Positions 1 to 10,738 of a DNA stretch of 64,000 bases are shown here, piece after piece (positions within the stretch are counted from its first letter, which is position 1; each line of letters starts with the position of its first letter). The notes under the pieces are model-generated. The model worked only from the letters and a program-made list of their open reading frames with translations. It was not told the DNA's origin and did no database searches. The stretch spans positions 11,242,685-11,306,684 of the forward strand of contig CP141140.1 in NCBI GenBank assembly GCA_035235625.1. Direction: 5' to 3'. The position numbers were made by a program, and so were the translations under genes. Source of the DNA: Saururus chinensis (Eukaryota; Streptophyta; Magnoliopsida; Piperales; Saururaceae).

Positions 1-573
1 CTAAAGAGCGGAGCTCCTCTTTGTTCCGGTAGAACCAGATCTGGGAGAGATCTGTGCGTCCTCTTTGTTCCTGTAAAACCAGATTTGGGAGAGATCTGTG
101 AATCATTTACTTGAAAATTCCTCAGGCTCGTGGTTGAAGCATGAATGCTCCCAAGCTTCAGAGTTGATTCCTTTCTTCGAGCTAAGTAAAGATCCATTTT
201 TAGCTCCTATTGTTCCGTTCTGCTCATTAGAAATCCATGTCTGTAATTGTTTGGGTTCTGTAAATCTGAGATGAAGATTTGTAATTACAAATCAAGTGTG
301 GCAGTTGTGACTACTCTGTAATCAAATACTCTGAGAATTCTTAACTGTTTCAGGCTGAATTGGTGAATTACTGAACTTTTAGATATTGGAAGTATTGGAA
401 TTCGTATTGAGCTGTAAATTTGAAGTAACTCTGTTTTGAATTCCGAAGTGGTTGTAATTGTTGCAAACTGCATTTATAGAATTCTGAACAACTGCTTCTC
501 AATTGTTGATATTCAGAATTAACACTTTGTTGTAATTGGTTTATTGCTGAGAATTGGGTTTCCGGTTGCATCA
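1..573 (+). mobile_element. 3' part of a Ty1/copia-type LTR
   Basis: The block ends at 573 and is followed after two bases by TGGTATCAGAGC, the classical initiator-Met tRNA primer site of plant copia retrotransposons, so this should be the right end of a 5' LTR whose start lies outside the window. It contains a tandem duplication (15-56 and 59-100, period 44) with core AACCAGATYTGGGAGAGATC. No gag or pol reading frame follows, so the element is truncated or non-autonomous. Confidence 0.7.
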
Positions 574-575
574 TT

Positions 576-588
576 TGGTATCAGAGCG
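576..588 (+). other. Retrotransposon primer binding site
   Basis: TGGTATCAGAGCG matches the complement of the 3' end of initiator methionine tRNA, used to prime reverse transcription in plant copia elements. It sits two bases after the presumed LTR end. Confidence 0.8.
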
Positions 589-590
589 GT

Positions 591-1788
591 AGTAAATTCT
601 GGGAATAGCTGAGAGTTAAGTAAAGTTGTTTCCCTAGCCTGGGAGGTAAATAAAATAGAGCATTAAAATATAACTAGTCATACGCAACTCAACATAACAT
701 AGGAGGTTTTGATGGTCATGAAAGTCGAGACTTCAACTACTTGGGTCCATGAACCCTTGTGGCCTTAGCTTCATGACATGGATGGAGTGGGTAGGCTTCA
801 AATACTTGATGTCAATGGTAAGTAGTTTATGATATAGTGAGGTGAGGTTGTACTTCTAAGCATGACTACCGTGTTATAAACAACTTTATGACTTACACTT
901 ATGAGATAAAAAGCTCGTAAATGAGGTCACATTATGATTGTGAAATCATGATAATTATATTTGTAAATGTAATACTTATTTCACTTATATATTGTGGCGT
1001 TATTGATGTTATGCCTAAATGTTCCAAATGTTCCTAGAAATTCTTGCTCCCTTTGGACCATTTGTGAACAAATCCAAATTTGCAGAGTGTGAATTCGGCA
1101 ATTGTAGCTTCTATTGGATTTCTTATAATTTGGATATGTTATTTCAGAGTCAATCTATTAGGAATAGGACTACATAGTTATGGTGCATGGGAATACTTGG
1201 GTACAAATCTGAAACCACTATTACATGTTTGCTCTAACTTTTGTTGTTTTTTATGTTGAAACGATCTTTCTTTATCCATGGGCAATGAATTTCAATGCTA
1301 CAACCCAAATAGAAACTATCACGATCTGGATTTTTAAAACCCTTTTTAAATAAAGGATATACAATAAAGCACGATAATTTTTTTTCTTAAACACAAAACA
1401 AATCAAGCTATTAATTATCTAGGACGTGATAACTGGGGTTCACAAATATAAATATCAAAGCATATGATATTATTACCCGTGTCAAAATTTGATAAATAGC
1501 AGGTTAACCCTTTAAGTACAAGTCTATCATTTGTCTGAAAAAATAACTAAGTAAAGTTGGCTCTCACATCAGTAATTATATTACTTATAAGATTGAAGAA
1601 GTAAGAAGCTAGATCTTACTAGTGCAATGTTGTCCTCAAACACCCACTAATATCCTAATCTCGCAATATTCTCATCTAAAGAACGACCAAATAACAACTA
1701 AGCATCTCCTACCATTTAGAAGAGCATTTCAAAAGTATAAAAATATTAATTATTAATATTTTTTAAATCGGGTAAAACATCACCCGAT
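591..1788. other. Spacer without recognised gene
   Basis: AT-rich DNA after the primer site. It may be non-coding interior of the truncated retroelement, then intergenic DNA. All frames are broken by stops and no domain or RNA gene was recognised. Confidence 0.6.
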
Positions 1789-1796
1789 GTGCCTAC

Positions 1797-2308
1797 TAGG
1801 GCTGCAAGAATTCGGGCTAGCCCGTAAGCCCGGCCCGGCCCGTAAATTTACTGGCTTGGGCCTTAAAATATAAGCTACGGGCTGGGCCGGTCTTGAAAAT
1901 TTAAAATATGTTGTTATTAGGGCCGGGCCTGGGCCTGGAAAAAAACACATAAAAGCCCGGCCCGGCCCATGACTATTAAGGCTTGCTACCCATTATCTAT
2001 ATGCCAAGCCCAGTACCTAGTTATTAACCCAGTTATCCGAAGCCCAAACCCTAAAATCTCAGCCCATCACTAAAATCTGAGTCCATTCCAAAAATTGAAA
2101 TTTCAGCCCAAAAATTAAAGTTAAAAAATTATTTTACATTAGGTAAGTTTAGGTCCAAAAGCCCATGGCCTGGCACGAACCCGTTCAAATTTAAAAACGG
2201 GCCAGAAGTTTGGCATTAACTCCGGGCCCAGGCCAGGCCTTGTAACTTTTTTTTATTTTTCGGGCCGGGCCTGGGCCTACCCTGGCCCGTCAGGGCTTTG
2301 CAGCCTTA
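1797..2308. mobile_element. Non-autonomous hAT element (MITE), 512 bp
   Basis: The ends are TAGGGCTGCAAG and, read inwards from the right, TAAGGCTGCAAAG. The element is flanked by a perfect 8-bp target duplication GTGCCTAC (1789-1796 and 2309-2316). Eight-bp duplications and short TAGGG-type inverted ends are hallmarks of the hAT superfamily. Subterminal DNA is crowded with GCCCGGCCC/GGGCCGGGC motifs, plausible transposase-binding repeats. There is no coding capacity. It lies about 130 bp upstream of the IPT2-type start codon, so it may sit in that promoter. Confidence 0.9.
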
Positions 2309-2439
2309 GTGCCTACGTACATGCGAGACAACATCTCCCGTGTTTATAGGAAAGTGCTGTATATTTTTTATTAAAAACGAAAAAGAATTTGTGCGGAATT
2401 TGGAGGCAAGGGCGAGGAAGAGAAGGCGAGTAAGAGAGC

Positions 2440-5400
2440 ATGGAATTGGAGCCGGCGGAGATGAACCCTAAACCCGGAAAGCCGAAAGTGGTAGTGATAA
2501 TGGGAGCTACTGGTTCTGGAAAGTCTCGCCTGGCCATCGACCTGGCCGCCTTTTTCCCTGCTGAGATTATCAACGCGGACTCCATGCAGGTTCTTTGATT
2601 TTGGCGTTGTTTGGCTATTGTTCCTAATTACTTATATTGATCGTCTTAATAATCTTTTCAATTCAGGTTTATGAAGGGCTGGATATTCTCACTAACAAAG
2701 TTCCCCTTGAAGATCGCAAAGGTGCTTATATCTTATCTTCATTGCTTCCTGCTTATTACATCTTTTAATATACTAAATATTGTTTCTCTCTTGTCGCGAT
2801 AAAAGTCTCGGTTCCCTTACTCCCACTATGATAGTTCCGATTTAAAGCAACTAAAGCATTTTGACCCATTAATGTCCATTTCGCCCTATAACCTGGACTA
2901 GTTTAAGAAAGATTGGCGAACATTTTCCGTTTGTAACCATCTTTTATTTTTTTCACAGTCATCGCTATTGCTTTGCTTAACCTTTTTTTGCGCGGATTGA
3001 GCTGACCGTTGTATCCTTTATTAAATCATGCAGGAGTTCCGCATCACATTCTGGGGACCATTCCAACAAATGCGGATTTCACGGCCAAGAATTTTCGTGA
3101 TTTGGCAATTCCTGTGAGTTAGATCATTATATCATACCGTTTTAAAATTCCTGCGCGCTTCTAAGAATGGAATGCTGGATAAACTTGATTAACAATTTAA
3201 GAGTAGAGACTGGATAAATTTGTTCAATGGTTGAAAAAAAAAGGGCAAATCTAATCTTTGTTGCTTTTAGTTCCACCATAATTTGTTGTTTACCTTTTCG
3301 TTGCTACCATTTCCACTTTGTGAATTATGATCATGTATTTCAGATAATAGATGATATATTGTCTAGAAATCACTTACCCATCATTGTTGGAGGTACTAAT
3401 TATTATATCCAGGTAGGAACCTGTATCGCTGTGCTATTGTTCTGCTTGTGTTTTCTTTTGAAGGCATTACATAGAATAGTTGACGTGCTGCTAATTGTCT
3501 TTAGGCCCTCCTGTCCCCTTTCCTGCTTGATGAGTTGACAAAGGAAATGCAAGAACTTGGGCATGATGCCCCCTTCGGTAATTATTCATTGCTTAAGAAG
3601 TTGGATTATATTACTTGGAGTTTTTGTCCTTTCATGTTTACTGATATTATTGCAGGGTCCCCGCAAGAAGATTTTAGCTTTGATGAGCGTGGTAATCATT
3701 TGCATTCCAGTTACGACATTCTTAGAGAACTTGATCCAATGGCTGCAAAAAGGATTCATCCAAATGACCATAGAAAAGTATGAGATGATAGATAATTTCC
3801 TTTAATTGCTCATTAAATATAAGTATATTTGTACATGGTATAATATATAGTGATAAAAGAAGCAGAGCTTTCTGATTGAATAGCAATATATTTGGTGAAA
3901 TAGAGTAAATTTTTTTTAATGGTAATAACTTGGAAGCCAAATGTTAAAACTTCAACTATTACAAGAGTATGTGCAATGACTTGTCAGTACATAAGAAGAG
4001 TAAGCAATTTTTTTTTTCTTTTATATGAGTTGCAATTGTGTTTATATTTAAAAAAATCATTATTGCAGGCAGCAGGCTTTTTTATAAAATTATGTATGAG
4101 ATGTAATGGTTATATGATGTATTTGATAGAGGACGTCTTGCTTGCAGATGAACAATTACCTAAGATTGTATGCGAGCTCTGGTGTACTCCCTAGCAATCT
4201 TCTTCAAGGAAAAGCATCAGAGGTTGAGCTCCTTAACTGTGTTAATTGGATAATAGATTGCTTCCTAAATATGAAAATTCATATACTACATCTACGTCCT
4301 AGTTATAAATCTGAAATGGCTTGTCTTTTTTGAAAAAAATCATGGTAAGCTTTTGCATCCACTGACATTAGGAAAAAACACAGATGCATATGCTTGATGA
4401 AGATTTAGTTGATTATTAAATAGTTGTCTGTTACAAATCTAAGTTACCTGTTCTACTCATGTAGTTGAGGCTGTGGTATTTTGTGTGGCAGGGCAGAAAT
4501 GGGGCCGGACCTGTAATCTTCGGTATGATTGCTGCTTTGTATGGGTCGATGCATCTCTCTCCGTGCTCGATCAATTTGTTAATCAAAGGGTAGATAATAT
4601 GGTGAAGGCTGGTCTTCTAGAAGAAGTCTATGAGATCTACAGTCCCAAAGCAGACTATACTCATGGTTTGCTACAGGCTATTGGTGTTCGTGAATTTCAA
4701 GACTTCTTAAAATTTTATCTCTTGGAGAACAGTTCTTCTAAATCTGCCGATAAGAATGATAAGCTCAAGCTGAAAACAGATCTAGATATTAATGACTCAG
4801 AAATCAAGGATTTGTTGATTGAAGCAACTGAAAAGATGAAATTAAATACTCGCAGACTTGTCCGTCGCCAAGTAAATAAGCTTTCCTCAATATGTCTCTT
4901 GCTCTCATGCACATGCTCGTCCATGAACAGGCACACACCACAAAGTACGACATAAATATTAGCATACACTTGCATGAAGATAGGGACTTCATGAGAGTGA
5001 TGCATTTTGTTTTTCGTGGGTCCATCTGGCTGTCTGAAGGCAATGTAGAATGCTAGCATGTGTGATTTTTTCTAAAATGTACAGTCAGAAATATGTAAAT
5101 GCATGGATTCATTTTGACCCATCAATTTTACTTCATTGTTTTGGCAGAAGAGGAGACTTAATCGCTTAATGACATTTTTTGGGTGGGATCTGCAATATAT
5201 TGACGCAACAGAAGCATTCTTGTGTAAGCTCGCGTTTCTTATATTCACGTTTGTAACACCCAGTTATGTATTTCTCGAATTTGGCTGAAACCGGACTGCT
5301 GTCTTTTTTTAATAGGTAAGTTGGAAGAAGATGCATGGGGTGAAAAGGTGGTTAGACCCTGCATATCCATTATCAAGTCATTTTTGCATAGACAGGCACC

Positions 5401-5869
5401 ATTGGACAGGGACTCAAAGCAGGCTGACTTCAACCAACAGTCAAACCAAAGGGATTTGTGGACGCAGTACATATGTGAGGTATATAGTCATTTTCAGTCA
5501 TTTTTTCCAAGCTGTAAGTGTATTTTTTTTCATTTTGAAGTAAGGAAGGCAATCCTTGCGGATAATTCCAGTGTTCCTGCTAATTTTGGTGTATTGAAGT
5601 TTGCCATCGTGATTCATTTAATCATTACTCTTGATGGGCACTTCTTTTATATGTTCTCCTCTAATAAAGAGAGCTAAGTGAGTAGTTGTGATTTCCTTCC
5701 GTAGTTCTGTGGTAATCGGATTCTTCGTGGAGCACATGAATGGGAGCAGCACAAAAATGGGCGTAGTCATAGAAAACGGTTGCTTAGTGTACGGAAGAAG
5801 ATGTCTCAATGCGGCTTGTCGGTAGATGAGCTTAGATCTGCAGATACCAGTCAGCTTAACCCCAAATAG
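2440..5869 (+). CDS. IPT2: tRNA dimethylallyltransferase, IPT2-type, 11 exons
   Basis: The enzyme transfers a dimethylallyl group from DMAPP to the N6 of A37 in tRNAs that read codons starting with U; turnover of such tRNA yields cis-zeatin-type cytokinin. Exons by GT-AG sites and frame: 2440-2589, 2667-2721, 3034-3113, 3344-3412, 3505-3577, 3656-3777, 4148-4222, 4497-4871, 5148-5223, 5316-5479, 5705-5869. They join without a break into 467 residues, close to the length I recall for Arabidopsis IPT2. Visible motifs are the P-loop GATGSGKS (residues 22-29), DSMQVY (about 47-52), [11 protein letters not shown], and IGVREF. The C-terminus has a C2H2 finger (C412, C415, H429, H435) within the [12 protein letters not shown] region, which the bacterial MiaA type lacks. 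Exon 8 is set at 4497 because only that acceptor gives the family frame KWGR. I see no disabling change; a hAT MITE ends about 130 bp upstream. Confidence 0.95.
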
Positions 5870-6404
5870 GAGAGCTGTATGATGCTGTGTAGCTGTACTT
5901 TATGATGCTTTCAGAGTTAATTGTATAGACGATTGCAGGAGCCTACGCTTCTATGAATATGTGGGGACGTGTTTTTTTTTAAATGAGATATAGGAGCTTA
6001 GAATTTACATATTGCAAGTAACGAAGCTTTATTTTGATTTCTATGACTGAAATTTATTGTGCTACGATGAACTGACCGTAATTTCGGTCGTCTGCCATCA
6101 TCAATGATAATGTGTGAATTTCTGTGAGTAGTTCCATCGTATTTGACAACGGAGGTGCTCACACTTAAGGAATTGATCCATTTTTCAATGGCCTCGTCTA
6201 GATCTCCTTTGTTCTATCGTCGTCAGGTGAAAATTGATAGAATAGGGTGGAAATGCTAATTCTTTAAGAATAGGCCTGCATTATTGGCCCACCAATTTTC
6301 AATGGCCTTGCTTACATCTCTTTTGTTCTGACGTCATTCGACGCGTATGTAGCCCATCGTCATTAATTGACGATTGAAAACATTTTCACCATGAAAAATG
6401 TTTA

Positions 6405-6527
6405 TGCTGTATATTTTTTAATTAAAAACGAAAAAGAATTTGTGCGGAGTTTGGAGGAGGCAGGGGCGAGGAAGAGAAGGTGAGTCAGAGAGCATGGAAT
6501 TGGAGCAGGCGGAGATGAACCCTAAAC
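6405..6527 (+). pseudogene. Displaced copy of the IPT2 promoter edge and first codons
   Basis: This stretch repeats 2355-2473 (5' leader, start codon and about 11 codons of the IPT2-type gene) with a few substitutions and small indels. The copied start codon is at 6494-6496 and the match stops abruptly at 6527. The same near-identical 24-bp sequence (TTTTCACYATGAAAAATGTT plus four bases) stands at both edges (about 6383 and 6529). It is too short to encode anything. Confidence 0.85.
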
Positions 6528-6688
6528 TTTTTCACTATGAAAAATGTTTGTGACGTTAAAAAATATATTTAAAAAGTCTACTTTATTTTCGGATCACCAT
6601 TGATAGAGTGGCTACTCATTAATAGTGATGGGAAGATGAAGTAGATTTTTCATGTGCGTTTTTTAGCGTAACATGTTAGCATTACTCT

Positions 6689-6772
6689 AACACAAAACAG
6701 AAAGCAAAGTCTGCATTACTCTAACGTCACGTGCGTTTTTTTTATAGCAGACTTTGTTTTCTGTTTTGTGTT
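6689..6772. repeat. 26-bp inverted repeat, possible hairpin
   Basis: The arms at 6689-6714 and 6747-6772 are reverse complements with one mismatch (core CAAAACAGAAAG / CTTTCTGTTTTG) around a 32-bp spacer. It could be the remnant of a small foldback element. No target duplication was found. Confidence 0.7.
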
Positions 6773-6879
6773 AACGTGATTTAATATTCGAGAAGTCGTT
6801 TTTTTGTATTAAAATTCAAGAATAATGCATTATTCATGTAACATGTTTCCTACTTGCGCACTGTCAAAGCGAAATAGGA

Positions 6880-7680
6880 AAAACGCTTCCGTGATGCGAA
6901 GGGACGGTCACAGCCGATGACCTTTTAAATGGCGTTAGATGCAACAAAGGTTATTAGGGTCAAATTAGAAATAAATGCAGCCAGAAGAAAAAAGAAGAAG
7001 TAACACAAGCCAGAGGAGCTGAATTTGAAGCCAGGTCAACAACACCACGATGTGAGGTGGGGTTCAAGTATGTGATGTAGACAGAGTTGATAGTGGCATT
7101 GTAGGAGGGAGAAAATTTTTAATTAAAATAGAGTTAAAAGAAGAAAAAAATTATTTATTATAAAATATCTATGAGAAATGTTTTAGACTTATTTATATAA
7201 GCACGAGCTAATGGGCAGATTGAATTTTTTTCCCTCTTGTACTGTTAAATCTCAATCCAATAACTTATTATGTTTAGGCTTATGCATAAACTTTTATATT
7301 TTAAAAGGTTTTAATTAAAATAAATAAAAAAAAGAGTAATGAGAACATTATTAAAGCGCGTTCTTCCGTATGTCTCTGGTTTCCATCTCCATACAAGGAG
7401 TATCGTCGCTGTTTCCCTATAAGCGGAATGAACGTGACGAAACAAAAAAACACAAAGAGGGGGACCAGCCAGGGACCCTTGTCATCGGCGACACTACGGT
7501 CTACGCCCCGCGCCGACTTCGAATTGGAAGCTTCCAATTTCGATTGTTTAATGAACAGGAGAACACGGAAACCACCCGGACCCATTAATTATCCGGGTCT
7601 GTCTCGCGTACCCGCGGGCCTCTCCCCAGCCCAGCCATCTTGCGGTCGCGCCTCCCCTCCATTCTGATTTTCGCGCACTC
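6880..7680. other. Spacer and likely promoter of the first CBF gene
   Basis: There is no gene-like frame. The stretch from about 7370 becomes GC-richer towards the CBF gene and probably holds its promoter. CACGTG occurs upstream near 6728. Confidence 0.45.
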
Positions 7681-7692
7681 TATATATATAAA
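7681..7692 (+). promoter_or_regulatory. TATA box of the first CBF gene
   Basis: TATATATATAAA lies about 215 bp before the CBF start codon, in the right orientation and at a spacing that fits the long leader seen here. Confidence 0.6.
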
Positions 7693-7739
7693 CCTCGTGC
7701 ACCCCCGACAGGCCCAGTCCAGTAGGCCTTGTCTGCTGC

Positions 7740-7823
7740 AGCAGGACCAGAACAGAACCAGACGTCTTTTGTTCTTCATTCAGCAGGACCAGAGTAGAAC
7801 CAGACGTCTTTTGTCCTTCATTC
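7740..7823 (+). repeat. 42-bp tandem duplication in the CBF 5' leader
   Basis: Two adjacent copies (7740-7781, 7782-7823) of a unit with the core AGAACCAGACGTCTTTTG differ at only a few bases. They lie between the TATA box and the start codon, so they should be in the 5' UTR. Confidence 0.85.
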
Positions 7824-7907
7824 TTCTTCGTCATCTTTGTTCGACCACTCGATCGGTCGGTGGCTTTCTTTTCACGTAATACGTATAATTTTTTACGTCG
7901 ACAAAGT

Positions 7908-8567
7908 ATGGACGCTGATCAAGACGACCTCTCAGCCGTGTCAGGCTCATCCGACGAGCTCTCCCCTCCCCCTTCCCAGCCGACCTCCTCCTCCTCTGTG
8001 CCGCCCCCCAAGCGCAAGGCCGGCCGCAAGAAGTTCCGAGAAACCCGCCACCCTGTCTACCGCGGTGTTCGGGAGCGCAAAGGCGGCAAGTGGGTCTGCG
8101 AAGTCCGGCAGCCCCACAAGCAGACCCGCATATGGCTCGGCACGTTCCCCACCCCGGAGATGGCCGCACGCGCCCACGATGTCGCCGCCCTTGCCCTCAG
8201 GGGGGACTCCGCCGCCTCCCTCAACTTCCCCGACTCGGCCACGCTTCTACCCCGTGCCCTCTCCTCCTCCCCGGCCGACATCCAGGCCGCCGCCCTAGAG
8301 GCCGCTGAGCTCTTCCGCCCTCCCAGCTCTCTCTCCTCGCCCCCGTTTCCGACATCCCGTTCCGCTTCTGCCACCGAGTGTGGGATTGTGGTTGATGAAG
8401 ATGAGGTGTTCAACATGCCAGCTGTGCTCGCTGACATGGCGCAAGGGTTGCTTATAGGGCTGCACGAAACATGGGCAGGCCTGAAGCCCGGCCCGACCCG
8501 GCCCGAAATTTTATACAATTCGGCTTTAAAATTTGTTGAATCAAACGGGCCGGGCTTGAAAATTTAA
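7908..8567 (+). CDS. Truncated DREB1/CBF-type factor fused to transposon sequence
   Basis: This is the frame readable today: 219 residues. Residues 1-182 are native; the last 37 come from the hAT element that starts at 8455. The protein would bind DRE/CRT promoter elements in cold or drought response. A CBF signature [12 protein letters not shown] (about 38-49) precedes the AP2 domain (about 50-108; [24 protein letters not shown]). DREB position V14 is kept (V63), but position 19 is Gln (Q68) where Glu is usual. The start at 7908 is chosen over upstream in-frame codons because it is the first ATG and gives a normal CBF N-terminus. The acidic C-terminal activation tail is replaced, so DNA binding may remain without normal activation. 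Confidence 0.85.
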   Translation: MDADQDDLSAVSGSSDELSPPPSQPTSSSSVPPPKRKAGRKKFRETRHPVYRGVRERKGGKWVCEVRQPHKQTRIWLGTFPTPEMAARAHDVAALALRGDSAASLNFPDSATLLPRALSSSPADIQAAALEAAELFRPPSSLSSPPFPTSRSASATECGIVVDEDEVFNMPAVLADMAQGLLIGLHETWAGLKPGPTRPEILYNSALKFVESNGPGLKI

Positions 8568-9007
8568 AGTTTATAAAATTTCGGGCCGGGCTCGGGCCTG
8601 GGCCAAAAATTCTTAAAAGCCCGGCCCGGCCCGGCCCTTTCCAGCCCGTTTAAGCCATATCGATTTTAATTGTGCGGTCCTGCGTCTGCGTGGTTTGGTA
8701 CCATAGGATAAATGCCCATTTCCAGTTTCAGCCAGCAGAGAAGCCCATCGTCTCCGCTGCTCTGCAGCCCTAATTCCTCGCCACTCTCCTGCTTCTGTTT
8801 AGAAGCATATGACTGTAAATGGATGGACACAGAAATGTAAACGTAAATTTGTTATTTTGCAGGTAATCTCTGCAGTTCATGTTTTTTTAACAAAGTTTAT
8901 TTACATGAATAAGTGGTCAATCTTTTGCAACTAGAGTAGTCTTTTGTATGTAAATTATAGTATAAACTTTTCTTGATGACAGTTTTTAATTGGCTATTTG
9001 ACTACAG

Positions 9008-10051
9008 GTTGGGGAAAGTGAACCATTTGTTTCTGAACTTTTAACCGGTCTTCCAGTCACAATAGCCAACCTTGAGCCGCATCAGATTCATATATTCTAT
9101 GAGTCGGTATGCTACCTGGTTCCTACTCCGATGAAACATTTTTTGCTACTTTTAAAGTTCGTTAGAAAGCCTTGAGTGTAATAATGATATTTTTCTTTCG
9201 TCTACAGGTTGGCCAGATGATACAAGCAGAAACTGATCCACAGAAGAGAGATGAGTACCTTCAGAGGCTAATGCAACTCCCAAATCAGGTTTTTGGATTA
9301 ATCTGGAATCAGTTTTTGCTTATTTTTTACTTTCTATTCTTGCTTTTGTATAAAAATGCAGTTACTCTCATTGTTCGTTTTCCCGTTTAACTATTTTTTT
9401 GCCGTTCACATTTCATACCTAGTGGCTTAGTAGGTTAATTCATGATGCAGAAATGGGCAGAAATTATTGGTCAAGCACGGCAAAGTGTTGATTTCCTTAA
9501 GGATCAAGGTGTTATCGAATCGTATTGAATATACTTCAGGTAATGAACCAGGGAAGTTTATACATATATTTGGTGTTATAAAAGAGGCGTGGGGAGGGGG
9601 GTTAGTTTTATCTCGTAAAGGGAAAGAAAAGGATGAAGTTGAGAAAAAAAAGAAATGATAGTCTGCTTGAGATTTTAAACCAAACGAGGGTTTGTCTAAG
9701 AAGAAAATGGCTCTCTTTGGGATGTAGTACTGCGTCCCTATAAAATTGCGTTCCAGAGATGATCTTTCATCTTTCAAAGATCGCATCCGGGATTACCTTG
9801 TCCAGTCAAAGGAATTCTCTGCTCAGGTGAAATAGCTTCACTTAAAACCTGCAGATCTTATCGAATCATTGGATTGTGACTATTTTCTCATAATAAATGC
9901 CAGTAAAATCTTTTGGTATTTTCTACAGGATAATAGAGACCTTTACGCAGAGGAAGCTGCTGCTCAAAGAGAAAGAGAGCGTCAGAGAATGCTTTCCATT
10001 CCAGGGCTTATTGCACCTAGCGAGTTGCAAGATGAGATGGTGGATTCATGA
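9008..10051 (+). pseudogene. Captured fragment of exportin 1 (XPO1/CRM1)
   Basis: Exportin 1 carries proteins with nuclear export signals out of the nucleus. Recognisable exons: 9008-9106 (VGESEPFVSELLTGL), 9208-9288 (DPQKRDEYLQRLM), 9451-9539 (KWAEIIGQARQSV), part of a penultimate exon about 9750-9826 (RDYLVQSKEFSAQ), and the last exon 9929-10051 ending QDEMVDS and stop. Splice sites look normal. The exon 9451-9539 is one base short, shifting frame near 9516. About 470 codons between the third and fourth pieces are missing, with the junction in a non-coding stretch. The 3' flank of the last exon probably includes original 3' UTR. It is a genomic, intron-containing copy and cannot encode a working exportin. 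Confidence 0.92.
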
Positions 10052-10738
10052 GCTTCAGTTACCTAATTAAATTTGTCTTACACACAGGATGGCTGATGTG
10101 GACTGCCAAATTTTCAACAGAGGTGTCCACCAAAACTGCCGCACTTAAGTTTTGTCTCTAGAGGCTGACGACTCATGATCTGATTCTGGTACAAGAGTTT
10201 TTTTTAACTGCTGATGATACTTGCGGAACATTGTAATGCCAGTTGAAGCAGTTTATAGTGGGTTTTGTCAAATTGAAACTTTCTACAAGTATACAAGTAT
10301 CGGCTTCCTTTTTGTCATTGGAACTCTGGCATGGTTTGTGCTATTAGCAGTGGATGCCGGCTTAATTGGAATAGCACAGGACACTTGGGGCGATTAGTGT
10401 TTGTATAAAGTTGTTTAACCTGCAGTTTGTCTAAATGCAGCAGATTGTACTTGCATGAGGCGTGAATGAAACGTACTCAGGGCTGGCAGGTTGTTTTTCA
10501 GTGATAAACTATGATGAGGCGTGTGAGCGAATGGAATTCTAATGTATTTAGTAAACCAATTATTTTAAGGTAAGGACTGGACACTGTTCTTTATGGAAGG
10601 TCGTTTCTTTTCAATACTTTGGCCATTTCTATTTCTTGCTTCTTTGATATATGCTAAATTGCTAATTGCTACTTACTTAGAGTTTCCATTTTCATGGTGG
10701 TGAGTAGTTTGAAATTATGTGTGATACTGTTTTTGCAG

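Noticed and set aside
7860..7907. Longer N-terminus for the first CBF gene starting at 7860
   Set aside because: The codon at 7860 is GTG, not ATG; the first ATG in frame is 7908.
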